DNA of 64,000 bases from Chrysomallon squamiferum (GCA_012295275.1 CM022673.1:17643810-17707809), one strand, 5' to 3'; positions 26,401 through 40,500 are shown, counted from the first letter of the stretch. The notes: generated by a model from the letters alone, not told the origin. Made by a program: numbers and translations.

Positions 26401-28491
26401 GTCAGTGCAGGTCTGCAAGGGTCAGATGTAAGTATAGTGAAAATATCTGTAAAAAACACTGACAGCGTTTACTTAGGTCATGACAAATTTATCATCATAT
26501 ATTTTATTTTTATAAATATTTATTGCAAATGTAGAATAAGTATCATTATTATTTTTACCACAAATGTTGTTATTATTATTACTGCAACTACTATTATTTT
26601 TGTTCTTATTGTTATTATTATTATTACTCCTTGTATACAACTACATTTACTACTACCACTACTCCTGTTACAATTATTATTATTACTACCACTACTACTA
26701 CTACTACAGTTCCTACCAGTCTCATGAATACATAACTGTAACTAAAACCAGCTACTTGCTAATATTTTGCTACTCTTATTACAACAATTATTATGTGGCT
26801 GTTGTTGTGGTTGTTTGTTCAGACTGAAGAAAACATTCCGCTGCGGATCATGCTGCTGATGATGAATGAAGTGTTTGACCTTCGACACAAAAATCAGTGG
26901 CTGAGACGCAGAATTGTCGCAATACTTCGACAGCTGCTCAAAGCAACATTTGGAGATATGATTAACAGGTTTATAATTGAACATTTCACATTTAAAAACA
27001 AATAAATAAATAAATATAAAAAATAATAATATTTAAATTTATTTAGATTGTGATATTTTTTCCCAATCTTATCAGTATTGTAAGATTAGTTTATTTTAAA
27101 AATGTGTGATTTCCTACATGAGAATAATGAATATAAACTCTTATTTTAATTTGTTCTTTCTGTCCTTGACAAAATGTTTAAAAACTGGTTTTAAATAATA
27201 AAATGTAGCTTTTCAAAACGTAACAATAATATATAAATAAAATAATAATGTGAAAAAATTTGAATAATAAATTTTATTTCAGAAAAATTGTAGACCATGT
27301 CGACTGGATGACGTCTGCTGAGCAGATGGCTGAATATGTCAAAGCTTTCAGGTAGAGTTGTCTCCCTTCTATATTTTATTTAATGTGACAGCAAATAATT
27401 ATCTAAATTTTTTACTTCATTTTTTGTGTTATAAAATGTTCTGTTACGTTTAAAAAACATGTTCTCCTGTCACAGAGATTCGTTCTGGCCGATGGGAGTG
27501 CTAGCAGAACCTCGACATGTCCGGGACCATCACACTGTGATGAGAACTCGAGTCCTGTGTAAAGCTAAAATGTTAGGAAGTATACCAGGTATGTTTTTAT
27601 ATTTTCTTTTACCAACATTTCAGTCACGAAACATAAAGAATATTTAAAAAGAATATTGTGTATAAACATGAATATATGGCAGGAAAGGAAAAAAAAGGAA
27701 CACGCTTTTATAAATTGGTTCTTGCAAATCTAATATGATATAGAAAAGTTACAGATAGTTACAAATGAAAGATGTTCTATTACTTACCAAAGAGTGTAGC
27801 CACAGAATTTATTATATAAAACTAAAATTATACAAAATAATGGACTAATTAGTTGTATAAAGATTAGATAAAACAAATGTTAAGTGGTAGATAACAGAAA
27901 ACATTAATGAAAAAAAATGTGTTTAACACTGGGTCAGTTTTACTGGATTTTGTTTTAAAAATTATCATTGAACTTCTGTAGAGTGATGGTGTTGTCATTG
28001 GTTCTTGCATGTGAGATATTTCACAACTCTGGCATCTTTCCATTAGCAAACAAGAACATTTGTAGCCAAACCATTAACAAGAAGAACCTGATAACTGACT
28101 TTTGATAATGAATTAGTTTTAAGGCATGGACAATACCTCTTATATAACATTTTATTATTAAATTGCATTCACTTTTACATTTGTTACAACATTCAGAAAA
28201 TATGTGTAATGTTTTTGTTTTTAAATATTTTCAGATGAAATGAGACACTTAATGGGAACGGAAACAATCCAGCTGGGAGTGGATCGCGTGTTTAAAATGT
28301 TTCAACACAAAACTCTCAACAAGAGACTTATCTACGTCTGCCTCGAGGGAGTGCTGGAGACGCTCTTTCCCACTAACAAGTTCCCTGCTCTCTTCAGAAA
28401 ACTTCACTCAAAATCAAAACGGGTCAAAGAAGGAGGTCATGAGAGAACAGATACATTCAGTGATCTTAGAATAAAGTCCTCAAAACGATGA
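13411..28491 (+). CDS. SNX13: Sorting nexin 13 (ER membrane, PXA-RGS-PX-nexin C)
   Basis: 27 coding exons: 13411-13526, 13850-13949, 14165-14254, 14717-14838, 15213-15328, 15787-15891, 16131-16219, 16503-16586, 16916-17057, 17572-17681, 18045-18132, 18590-18645, 18959-19096, 19614-19718, 19878-20010, 21950-21984, 23126-23221, 24251-24380, 24840-24985, 25242-25346, 25554-25664, 26122-26217, 26371-26427, 26823-26968, 27283-27351, 27476-27588, 28235-28491. All junctions keep phase; 984 aa, near vertebrate length. N-terminal membrane hairpin (about 9-45), PXA (about 86-275, SKEIDWMPYFTQRLVDDF), RGS-like domain (about 360-531), Ser-rich linker (532-615), PX (about 619-737; RRYSDF at 652-657, LPGK near 676-679), nexin-C (about 790-925; NQWLRRRI, VDHVDWMTS, FWPMGVLAEPR). 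The family sits at the ER, binds phosphoinositides through PX and acts in endolysosomal sorting and lipid traffic; the RGS domain was reported as a Gs-alpha GAP. The start is the first ATG after an acceptor and aligns with the family N-terminus. Confidence 0.95.
14513..14740 (+). repeat. Triplicated intron-exon boundary at the SNX13 fourth coding exon
   Basis: Three tandem copies, period 94-98 bp, each with ATTATTTCAG followed by about 28 nt resembling the exon start. AG dinucleotides end at 14524, 14622 and 14716. Translations after the three acceptors are VLQYTFRDY, VLQCTIRDY and VLQYTIRDY. Only the third continues into the conserved PXA sequence (KTWYRQISEHDGF). From the first acceptor a stop follows within about 15 codons; from the second the exon body is read out of frame to a stop. 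Confidence 0.9.
15678..15783 (+). repeat. 49-bp perfect direct repeat ending at the SNX13 sixth-exon acceptor
   Basis: Copies at 15678-15726 and 15735-15783, separated by 8 bp. The second copy runs directly into the CAG acceptor used for the exon at 15787, so the presumed branch-point and pyrimidine region is duplicated. Confidence 0.9.
18554..18589 (+). repeat. (ATT)n tract serving as the pyrimidine-rich tract of a SNX13 acceptor
   Basis: A TTTTAATTTTA and ATT repeat runs to TATTTTCAG at 18589, directly before the 56-nt exon 18590-18645. The microsatellite occupies the place of the normal pyrimidine tract. Confidence 0.75.
20709..20804. repeat. Three perfect tandem copies of a 32-bp unit
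   Basis: Unit starts GTCCTCAATGAGACACTG and repeats exactly at 20709, 20741 and 20773, inside the long SNX13 intron 20011-21949. Perfect identity suggests recent expansion. Confidence 0.95.
24363..24607 (+). repeat. Seven-copy array (34-36 bp) duplicating a SNX13 exon end and its 5' splice site
   Basis: Units start at 24363, 24397, 24431, 24465, 24500, 24536 and 24572, each like CACATCTCACATTCAG then GTAGGTTGTAACCAGT. The first unit contains the real exon end (…AHISHS) and donor at 24381. GTAGGT recurs at 24415, 24449 and 24590, so extra donors follow the true one. In the coding frame a TAA at 24389-24391 stops any extension. Confidence 0.92.
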
Positions 28492-30414
28492 GTTGTGATT
28501 AAACGTATGAAGCTGGCATCGTGAAAATAAATGTCAGTTGAACTAAATTGTGAGTGTCTATAAAAATTGTTTTCCTCAGACATGATATATGAACGTCTTC
28601 AAAACTGTGAAGTGTGAATAAATAATAATCTATAACAGTAAGAGAATAAAATTTTAAAAATTGTTAAATTTGAATAGTTACAAAGTAAAGAAATATAAAA
28701 GTCTACAAAATGATGATGGAAATGGGAAACCTGACAAAAATGACAAAAAAATGAAAAACCAAAAGAAAATCAAAACATACAACATGATGAATTGTGAAAA
28801 GCCTACAAATTTGGAATTAGGAAAGTCTGCTAAATAATGATGTCAACAAAAATATGTACTATAATTAATGTTTACAGAAGAATGAAATGCAGATAAAGTC
28901 TACAGAAATACGAAGTGTCAATAATTCAAAACATTTCACTTTGGATATACACTGCTTTGACTTGGCTAATATGATTTTTGTTTTCATTTATTTTCATCAT
29001 TGTTACTCATTTGAATCATTCACTGTGTTCTGTGATGTGACAGTGTGTTGATACAGTATGAAAGAATTTAGTTTTTTTTTAAATTAATGGAATACGGGTG
29101 TTAGTTTTGTTTTGTTCTGTTTGTTAGTTACCCACCCATACCCTACTTCAGCATTACATTGTGCTTTTTGAAAAACAAATAATTAAATAATTTTACCACC
29201 TGCTTTTAGCATACTATTTTATTAAAATATCATAAGATTTTCTGTCTTAAGAAATAAGAAATAATAGATATTTTCCATTAATTTATTTTGCATTTAAGGT
29301 CAAAATATTGTTTGATTTAAAAATAATTACAATCTCAATTTCAGTGTATTTTAGCGATCCAAATTTTACCAATTATAAAATCATAATTATATAATATCTA
29401 GAATAATAAACAGTTAAATCAGTGTTTATTTTTGGGCTCAATTTACTGCATGTTTAATTTGCCAAAATTTTAATATGCTTTTTCAAAACTTTATTTTTTT
29501 ATATAATTTTTAATATTTAATTATGTCAACTCTTGCCTACTTAACTTTAGTTCTTATCAGATTCAGATATTTTTAAATCCAATTTTTGGTGGCAATCTTT
29601 AGACGAAAAAATTATAAAATTTCTGTTATGAGCTATTTGCATACATTGATTTTAAAACACTGTTTTAACAAAGTGTTATAACTAAATGTATTGCATATAT
29701 ATTTTAAAATTACATTTACTGTCATAACTTAGCAGATGGGACTGTCCATGTAATAAAATTATTATTTCATGACATCATAGTTATTTTTATCTAAATTTTT
29801 ATAATGGATTCTTATCAAAATCTTCATGTTGTTTGTCAGTTAAATTTGAAAATAAAATTGTTGTTGATTGCTATTACAAAACAAATCAAAAATATGCATG
29901 AAAACTGAGCTTGCAACAAAATACATATTAAGCAAGATGATAAAATATTAATCAAACTGAGATCTGACCAACAAAAATAACCCAAAACTATTGTACTGAA
30001 TTAAACAAAACCATTTTTAATATTATAGAAATATCCTATATTTGAAATAAAATCTTTTTGTCTGTCTGAAAAATAAAGTCTGGTTGTGACTGTATAAGAT
30101 ATGTTTGAATAACTAGTTACCTGAAAACTTTAAAAAAATTATCTGTCTACCTATTTGTTATTTCTGAAAAAAAGAAGAAAAAAAAAGAAAAGTATATTGA
30201 TATATATGTAACAGTTTTGTTTACTTCCTATTTAATTTTTTTTTTTTTTAAATATTTAATTTAGTGCTGACAGTGGATAGATGCAATATTTGAAAATTTG
30301 AAAAAAATATACATATATAAGTACTATTACGTATATTCTAGTATAGGTAACTGGACTTAACCAGGCATTCCATTTTTTTTTTTATTTAATTCATTATTAA
30401 ATAATATTTTTATA

Positions 30415-30475
<61 letters not shown>

Positions 30476-33400
30476 TATTATTATTATTAAATTTGTTTGT
30501 ATATTTTTTTCTTGTTAAGATGTTTTAAAACATTTATTATTATCTTTTTATTTTTTTTTCCCCCTGTGATTTTAATCATAATTTAGTTAATGTTGTTTAT
30601 TTTATAGATGCAAATGTAAAATACTTTGTATTTTCATAAACTCCCTGTGCAGTCTGTTGATATTATTATTATTATTATTAAGAAAAGTCAGCTAATAAAT
30701 TAAGTCACACTGTAATTAAAAAAGGCAAAATATTTTCATTTCTTTATTTTAAAAGAATTCTTTTCCTTTTTGCAAGTTTGCTCAAACCTCAAAAGAAAAA
30801 TATTTTAAGATCAGTAAATATATTTAATTTATATCAAACAGAAACACAACATTTGTTTTCACACCATTTCATTAACGAGCTCAAATTCTGGTGTGAATTT
30901 TATTTTAGGGTCCAAAGAATTATTCACACATATTTTAATTAAAGTTTCAAATCTACATCATCAACCATTTACAAATAATTTATCATTTTCTTTTTTTCAT
31001 CTTTTTTTAATATTATTTCTAGGAAGAGTATAAAACATTATTCAGAAATCCTGCAGCAAAATGATTTACGAGTTTTGTTAGTTTGCAGAAATCTATTTTC
31101 TGTATCGGTTACATTCAAGCATAGTATATTCAACATGTTAATGAATGAATGATTCAATGATAAAAAAACTGTGTTTTTAAATAGGTGCCAAAATGTTACA
31201 AACTACAATCAGCTGACTTTAAAATAAATTATCATTCTGCAACAGGTGAAATGTTTATAATTTATTTCATAAATATCAAAAATAAAAATAACAGTAATTT
31301 AAAAAAAAGATACTCTTTTTGTATCTTTCATGGAAATGTGTCACTGTATTTCATGTTTGAGTTATTATCCACATATTTTTGTCATATTTAGATTATAGGT
31401 GTGGGAATTTAGTACATTTAGGGGAAATTTTGTTTTTAAATATGGTGTAGGTTGGTTGCAGTATATTGTTATTATTACTTTTTTTTTAAGTACTAGTATT
31501 TTATTTTATTTTTATTTTCTGTTTTATTCTTTTCAATGTAACTGAGAAACAGAATTATGTCAGACCTGTTTTAAATATTTAAATTAATTTCTAATATCTT
31601 TATTCATAAGACTATCACTGTTTCATTCTTCATCTTTTTTAAATCATATTCTTTGACTTCAAAGTTATTTTAAAAATTATATTTATAATCACAAATTTCT
31701 GCTGAAAATATTCATCTTAAACCCAGTCTGTATAGGTGTTGGTTTGTCCAGACCCTGTCTTTATAGGTTTATTTGTATTTGTTAATAATTCATGTAGGTC
31801 TGGACATAGCTGAATGAGTGCTCTTTTATTTATTTTTTAATTTTTCTTCTAAAAATTGCCAAGAACATCTAGAGAAACGTTAGTTAATGGAATTAAAATT
31901 GTTTTACAAAACAACTATGGGATTTTTTTTCTCATTTATTTTTTTTTTTTTATTTTTTTTTTCCACATTTGTAGTATAATTCAAAAGCTTCCTTATAACT
32001 TGTCATTGATAACACAAACATTCACATACTTAAAACAACAAGTACTGGTACCAAAGCAATTGTAGTAATAGGGTTGTTTTGTTTTTTCAATGCAATTTAC
32101 ATCAACATTCAGGTTTGGTGCATTCCATTGCCGTCACAGTATTTTTTAGTTTTTCATATTGTCATTTACATTATTTTCTTTATTCATTAGAACAGATTTC
32201 CAAAATCAGATATGTATTAACTTTTATTAAAAACAATTTTTCTTCTAAATTTTATTGTAAATTTGATTTTCTCCTTTTTTTTTTACTTCTTTTTTTTATG
32301 CATTTAACCTTAATAGTCACAATAAGCATTTTGAAAAAAAAAAATAAATAATTTGATGCACTGTTATTTAAAATTTTATCTTTATGCGGCCCTTTCCATT
32401 AATAGATGACTTTATTTTCACCTGTAACTAAAAAACTACTTTTGATTGGCATCACCATAACAAAATGTTTTAAAGTAACTGGTTGACAATCAAATTTAAT
32501 TTCACTAATTTAGAATTAACTGTTGTAGATTTGACAGTGTTATTAGTGCATTTTTCAAGTTTAAGCATTGATGGAGTGTGCAATATTCTATATATCAAAG
32601 TTTAAAGTTATTTTAATATTTGTATATTGTTAATTGTAGTCCACAGTATATTTCTTTTCCTCAGTACCAATTGTTGTTAATAATAAAGTATGACACTTAC
32701 ATATAACCAGATTTACTCATTGTTGCTGATTTACCTGCATCATCATCAGATAAACATAGCTTTTATATATTTCAGTTCATAAGGTTGTGCAGAGGCATAT
32801 TTTTATTTATTTATTTTTAATAAGTGATGTGTGTTCACAAGAAAGTGGAAACAAGTCTTCACAGATTACAAATGTCATACTTTATTATTAGCAAAATTTG
32901 TATAAACTATGTATTTATATGCTTGCTTTTTTCTTTTCTTTTTTTTTTTCCTGCCACATTATAGATGAAAAATCTTCAAATATTGCACAAAAATATTTCC
33001 AATTAAAATAATCTGATTTCTGGCTTCATAAATGAATTTCTTTTAACTATAAATGTATTTTGATAATTTATACTGGTAATTGTAAAATTGATCCATTGCT
33101 TTTTCAGTAAAGTTTAATAGCCATTAATAAATATTTTTAAATGGATGAATTAAAATCAAATTTTTGTGACATAAAACTGAAATTTTTCTTTTTACCAAAT
33201 ATGTGATGTTAGCCAATTTAAAAATTGTTATAAAATTAAATATTTAGAATACTGACTGGTGATTAATCAATTTTCAAGAAAATCATTGAAGTGTGATACA
33301 CTTTGAATATTTTGTGGTGAAAACTAAAACTGGAAATTCTGCTGTTGATAAAACATGAGGAATGGTGCACTTAAAATTCTGTGAATATATACTTATTTAT

Positions 33401-34579
33401 TTATTTGTAAATAATTGTCAGCCATGCAATGGTATGTAAAACTTGTATATATGTCACTATCACTGATTATTTAATCATCTTCTTGCACTGAAAAGTACAA
33501 TCAAATAAAATATTAAATCAAAACAATTTTTATTATTGTTATCACCCAAAAGCCAGTCTGCTTTTCATGCTGGGGTGTCATTAAGCATTCTTCCATTCAT
33601 ACATTTTATTGTTACAAATACTGCCCCCAAAAATGGTTTTATTTCAGAGCTCTTACTGAATTTTTGCAGAGAACATTTAACCCATTCACTAATATATTTA
33701 GCTCCTGAAAAACTGCCATTGTTTACCAGATATACCATAGCTGATCATAAAGAAGACATTATGCTTTTCAGTCAAAATTTACTTTCAAACCAACCAATTA
33801 TTAATTTTTTTGGAATAAAACAATGCCTCTGCCTTCATGTAATGCTTCTGTATTCTATAATGATAGCTGTATATGCATTGCATTGTTATGGGAAGACAGG
33901 AATCTCATTCACAGAGCAGATTGGTTGATATTTTTAAGTAATAATCCCCTATACATGATATTCTTTACTGAAGTCACATTTTGATTGTGTACAGATTATT
34001 ACATACTGATGTGTCAATGGGTTAAAACAGATTTTCTTTCCTTTTTTTCTCAAATTTTTATACTTCAGTAAAATAAGGATGTGTGCTACAAAACAAAAAT
34101 TATTTGAAAAGGATGTGAAAAAAAAACAAAAAAAAAGTTATATTAACGATACTTTGACAAGCACTTTTTATTCTATTAATTTTCAAGATAAAAAAAAGAA
34201 TGCCTGACAATTTCATATTTGTCTAACAAAAAAACCACCAGATAGTCCTTGATATCTGAGAATCAATCATGATTTCTAGATAACGCTTAGAACTTATTAA
34301 TTAAATATCCAACAATCCATTTTTCTAAGAACATTTCACAATTTATTTCTGTGAGATTTAGACTTTGTCTGTTCATAGGTAAAATCTGACAGTCCTATGA
34401 ATGAGATTCTGCAAAGGTTCCAAGATAACATTTCCTGAGAATTCAGAATTTGAAAGTTTCTAGATAAAATTTAACAATTTATTCCTGTGAATTCAGAATT
34501 TATCAGTTTCTAGGGCAACACATGACAATTTATTCCTGTGAATTCAGAATTTATCAGTTTCTAGCCAACACATGACAAT
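28492..34579. other. Convergent 3' region of SNX13 and PMS1
   Basis: Very AT-rich, no supported gene. AATAAA hexamers occur shortly after the SNX13 stop (for example 28526 and near 28616), so the 3' UTR could be short, or long if later sites are used. Contains a (TTA)n array at 30418-30489. The 130-residue open frame at 33536-33928 has no family resemblance. The right end carries the tandem array next to the PMS1 stop. Confidence 0.55.
30418..30489. repeat. (TTA)n microsatellite
   Basis: About 70 bp of TTA with one interruption (TTACTA) near 30470. Confidence 0.95.
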
Positions 34580-34597
34580 TTATTCCTGTGAAGTCTG
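34423..34597 (-). repeat. Tandem array of about 50-bp units carrying the PMS1 stop codon and poly(A)-like hexamers
   Basis: Plus-strand anchors ACAATTTATTCCTGTGAA occur at 34474, 34525 and 34575, with a diverged copy near 34427 and a weaker one at about 34331-34372. On the minus strand each good copy contains CACAGGAATAAATTGT. In the innermost copy the TAA of AATAAA is the PMS1 stop codon (34580-34582). The array therefore continues the last codons of PMS1 into its 3' UTR and offers repeated AATAAA hexamers. Confidence 0.88.
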
Positions 34598-37500
34598 GGA
34601 CTCTATGAAGGTTTCTGTTTTGAATGCAGTCAGGTCACACAGTGTGTGGAAGAAAGGTTTGTCATGGAGACAGGTGCTGCAGTTTGAAGGTAAAAGTGTT
34701 TCCACCTGCACTAACATCTCACTCATGTCCTCATTACTTCTCTGCCCAGGAGACTGTCGAGCCATTCGCACTGCCTCACTCTTAAACAAAATATACAACA
34801 GACGAAAAAATTAAATTGTCGAGTGATGAAAGATAAATGAGAAAATGTTGAAAATCTCAGAGGTAAAAAAAAAAGAGAAAATTTAAATTGCAGAAGAAGA
34901 GACTATATTATTATTTAAAAAAAAAAAAAAAATTTAATAGTGAAATTTTGGTTGAAAAAGATATATGGAGAATTTAATAAAATAATGAAATTTTATCTTA
35001 TAAAATTTGAAAATTTATTTAATACTGAAATAAAAATACAACTGACAAAATAATTAAATTATGTTAAAAATTTAATATTTAATTGTTAACCATTTTTTTT
35101 ATCTTAATAAACAAACATTAATTATTTTGATCACTAATGCCATGAAATGAACCTTCAAATAGTTGATAACTTTGAGTGGTCTTGACTCATACAGAGTTGT
35201 TGCCCCTGTGTTTGTAATAAGTTCGAGGATTTCACACAGATCTCTTACTCCATACATTGGTATCAGTCTGGATGCTCCAACCAACTCTGCAACAATCTCA
35301 CCAGTTCCACTGTCTGAAATTAAAATATACTTAATATATGATATTGTATTATACCATGGTATGTATACTTATATTTTTAACTGTTACAATCTAGATCTTA
35401 GATCAGTTATTAAAAAGTCTTACCAGTAAGCAATGAATGTTTTATCACAAATATAAAAATCACCTCTGTAACACTGTATTTTTAATCCATTTGCCGTAAC
35501 TCTTTCATCTGCTATGTAAACACGAGGGTCACATGACCAACTGTCTTCGGCCAATGAGATTAAAGTCTGCCAGAACAAATCATCACCAACCACACTACAA
35601 AGTTAAACAGTAAAAGATTACAGAAACTCAGTGTTAAAAACAACAAAGTACATTTTGTAGTTAGCAGCAGCTCATCTTTTTAACAAGTTTCAGAGGTGAA
35701 ACAAAAGATACTGTAGGGATCTGTGAGCAAAACCAAAATGTCCACTGCAAACCTTAAGTGCATAAAATAAAATTATGTGGTGCAGACAAGTGTTAATTTG
35801 TGAAAAATCTTTTGCTCTGAAACAAAACTTGAGGAGATTAATAATACATTGCATAATAATTCAGGGATATTTAATCAGTAGTTTTTCATTTGTTTCCATT
35901 ACCCTGTTTAAAATTGCTTCTTCATCATTTGCTTTATTAATTCTAAAATTATTTATTATCATTATATGTGTCTGTATTTTGAAATTTTTTTCAATTAAAT
36001 GTGTTATAATAATTGTAATATGATTTGCTACAGAAGATACTGGAGAAATTTAATTCATCTTTAAAAAGAATATTTTTGCACTTATTCTGTAAACATTTAT
36101 TCATTTAAAAAACAAACAATTTTTTTTTTTAAATATATTATAAAATGCTGTCTCAGTTCACCTTGCAAAAAGAGGAACTGGTTTTTCTAGCTGGTCTGCA
36201 CAAAGACGATGTTGTCCCATCAGCTGATGATGTAGCACTGTCTCACACATCCTGTGAGGGTTCACTAGCAAGAGGTCATTACCCTGACTACACACCCATG
36301 CACCACATGACCTGAGACAGCCAATCAGATTTTTCTTGGTCTGGAGTTGAGCAGGGCTTGGTAAAAACAAAGAAACGAAAAAATACTAAATGAAAATATT
36401 TTTTTAACAATGAATATCTGTGAAAAAGACTTACTAACAAACTGCTCTGTTAATGTAATAAGATATTTGTCTAACTCATCCAAATATTTGCTTAAATCTT
36501 CAACACTTACGTTTGTCTAAATCGAGATGTAAAGTTTTGTTTAAGATTCGACAGACTGAATGGGACATCTTTTGTTGGTTTTTCTGGTTTCTTTTTCGTT
36601 TTCTTTGTTGACTTTTTCATCTGAGAAAGCAGCTGATCTCGAACCGATCGACCCTGAAACCACATTGTTTACAACTCTAGTGACCTTTAATCACAATTTA
36701 GCATCATAAAAATAAAAGTTTAAAAACAAATAAAAATATCAGTTTAGCAAAATATCAAGAAAATATTACTGTAGCAACTTCATCAAAACAGAGACAATGC
36801 AAAATAACATAAAATATTTGTTATCTTTAAAATATCACCAAAACGAAATTATTTAAATATATCAAGTATAATACTAATTATTTTATTTAAAATAAAAAAA
36901 AAAAGCAAATCTGATTCTTATTTTGAAAAATATAACAAAACAAAAATGTTTTATAAATCAGATATTCCACTTATTTCAATAATAAATAATTAATATCTTA
37001 CCTTATCCAGTTTCTTTTTAACTTTATTAGAAATATCATTAGGTGTGCCTAAAGCATTGACAGTTCTGAAAATAACATAACAAGTGATAAGGATTTCTCA
37101 GATATAATTAATATAATGGTTACTTCCTACTGTTTTATTTGAATATATCAAACTTTGCTAGTATTGAAGTAGGAATTTAATAAGATGTACACTGACTACC
37201 ATATTCTTATATTTTTTTACATATATGTACACAAAAGTTAAAAAGAAATAAAGGTCTTTTAATGACATAACTGATAATATTGTAACAAAAATATAGTTTT
37301 TGTAAAATTAATAATAATGCTTTGTTTCCTTTACCTGTTATTTACAAGAGATGAATATTTTAATTTTTCTGTTTCTGACAAATTTTTCCATTTTTCTTTA
37401 ATAATATCACCAATTTCTTCTTCACTGGACAGAGGATTCTGCTCCTCAACTAGTATTAAAATAAAACACAAGAAATAAAAGGGTTTTTTTTTCTGTTTTG

Positions 37501-40500
37501 TTTTTTGTAAGTAAATTTTGTATTAATGGTTATTAATTCAATCAAGTTAATAATTCTATTATTCTTGTGATAAAATCTGCAAAATGAAATATGAATATTC
37601 AACAATGACTTTTTAGAGAACATTCATAGACCTAACAGTTCAATTAATTTCTGATGTTTAATATTTCTCTATTTTTCTCTCTTTCTCTCAAATCTTTCAT
37701 CTCATACACTCCACTCATCTCTAATTTTCACACACATATCTATCAGACCATTAGTATTCATTTCTTTCTCTGTGAAAGTGAAAAACTGCATAATATATCA
37801 ATGCACACCTTCTGGGTGAACATCTTTGATAAACATTTTAAAACCCAATTCTCTCTCCACTGGATGGTTGTCAATAATATCATACAGAGTGGTCTGCCCC
37901 TGACTCAGTGGCTGCAAAAAGATTTTGAAAACATGTTTTTCTTTTGATGAATTCATGACATAAATAATATATATATGTTTTTTTATTATTATCATTCTTT
38001 TCTTTTATTTATTTATTTATTTTTATTTTTACCATGCAAACAGCTAGCTTAAAAAATTTCAGTGAACTTTTTTCTTATTCTTTAATTTTTGTTTTGTCAT
38101 TAAAAAGGATTAATGTATGTATTTTATACAGAAAAGTACATAACCAGTCAAGGAGCTGTGGCTTGATTGGGAAAATGATCAAGTGACACAGCAAAAGAAA
38201 ATTGATCTTAGAATTCATGTCTTAGACAGCTTTTTACAATTACCTACTTAAAAGTTATTTTAATCACAAAAATAAATAAACACAATTTACTTTTATTTGA
38301 TGGCTTCCAGTTGCTCTACGTTTTTCAGGTGGAAGGATATCATGTTTTGGTGGGGAATGTGGCCTTTTACCTGGTGTGTGATAAGATGAGGGTGACAGCA
38401 GTGTCACTGGCTGAAATAATAAAATAAGATTTCCTTTATCATCACTATAATACTGTAATTAATTATACTAATTATATGCTATTGGCTGTCAACAAAAGTA
38501 ACATAATAACAGTCTTGAGATGAATCCTGCAACTTTATTCATTTAACAGAAATTTTTACTTACATTTTTCTATTTGAAATGCAAACGTAATATGAAACTT
38601 GTAAAAAGTGATACCTGCACAAGTTTTCCATTTGCAGTCACACTTCGACCCCTGCTCCAGTCTTCTTCACCGCCTGCAGAAACAGCTGAAAAAGTCACAT
38701 CTGACTGATCCATGTTTGACGATTTTAAACATCTTGGTTCTTCATTTGTAGCAACATCTGAGGTATCATGACGTACAACATTAAAATTTCTGTCCACTTC
38801 AGGATTTCTGTTTTGACACTTAATGTTTATTTTATCTGTTAACAAAACTGAACTCTGTAAATTGTTAAAAGATTTATCACAAGTGCTTTCTTTTTCAGTG
38901 TATGTTCCCATCAGTCCATTTAATAATTCATCTGAAATATTATCTTCACATACTCCCACTGAGGAATTATGTTCAAAAGCCTTCTCAGATGTCTCTACAG
39001 AAATGTGTTTTTCTTGTGTTGAACGAGATTGGTCTTTATCTTCAATCACTATAACAGAAGAGATCTTAGATTCATTCTCCACCAATTTTTTATTTACATC
39101 TTTGGTTGCTGAAAAACAAGAAACTGAGTTTTGAGTATTTATCTCATTTTCTAGACCTAACTGGCTCTGTTCAAACTCTGCTAAATCTATTTCCCAGCAG
39201 CTGGCTGCTTCAAGGTCAAGTTCTTCATTCTTTCTCAAGTCATTTTCACTAAATCCACTGTCACTGGTTTTATTTAATGTGTCAGGTTTCTTCTCAAGGA
39301 AATTTGTTTTTGGTTTGTTATCTTGTTTTGAAAGGTGAGTGTTTTTAACTAATGATGTTTCTAAACTGACATCTGATTGGCTGAAATTAGATGTGCGATT
39401 TGATTCATCTGACTCCTGTCTACAGAACTGTGATCCTAGCACCCTCAGTTCTTTAGAGTTGTCTTCCTTGGGTTGGATTTCAGTTTGTTTATCAAAATGT
39501 CTCCATGAAAGTGGTGAGTCCAACGGACCATACATATACAGCAAAATCTCCTCCAGGCACTTCTTAACTCCATCCTAAGTCAGCATAAATTTGGTCCATT
39601 TAAATAATATTTTAAATAAAATAAGTCAACTGTTAATATTATTTTAAAACCTAACTTTGATATATTTAAAAATTGTTCAATAATATACCAATATAATATT
39701 AATTTCATTATTTTTTTAAATCCTAAAAGATAAAGCAATTATTAATGTTATATTATTTATGATTTATATAATGAAATTAAAAAATAAAAATGTACTATTT
39801 GTGTATATTTTTTGCATTTTTGTTAATTATTACAGGTATAATTGAATGTTTTTTATTTATAAGCATACTCACCAACTGATGAAGCAAAACTTTTGTTTTG
39901 TTGGGGTCAACGTTGACATCAATCTCATTAGGTGGAATAGTTACTGCCACGACAAAGATGGGATGTCTGTTGTTGTCACACCCATAGCTGTTGCAGTAGT
40001 AGATGCGAATCAGCTGAAGAGAACAGTAACAATCTATCACAGTTTCTTATGGCAAGGTAAAGATATTATAAACTTCTTTGTGTGTATTTGAATATGTATA
40101 TTTTCTAATATATTAATATGCTTATAATAAATGTATGGTTACAGGTGGGTTCAGTTTTACCTTTTCAATTTCTTTCACAGTGACAGGTCTGGAGTTGACA
40201 AAGAGAAAACTTCTTTCACAGGATGTTCGACTGGTTACTAGGATGTCTGAATCAGGCTTAGGTAAAAACACATTCATGTCCACCTGGTTGAGGAAAAAAA
40301 AAGAAAAATATTCTTCAGTGAACAAGAACACATAATAATTACAAATCATAATTAAACTAATTAGCAACACAGCATATCAAAAATATTTCGAGTAATTTAG
40401 AGTGTACTCATGGAATTAAATAGCCTATTCATATTTTTGTATTCTTCTGATCAATTGTTTTATTTGTTATTATACACCAACCTTTGCTGAAAATAAAGTT

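Noticed and set aside
33536-33928. 130-residue open frame between SNX13 and PMS1
   Set aside because: No family resemblance, no splice partners, AT-rich; may lie in the SNX13 3' UTR. A protein search with no hits would confirm rejection.
38823-39578. Plus-strand open frames inside the large PMS1 exon
   Set aside because: Antisense to the PMS1 linker coding sequence.
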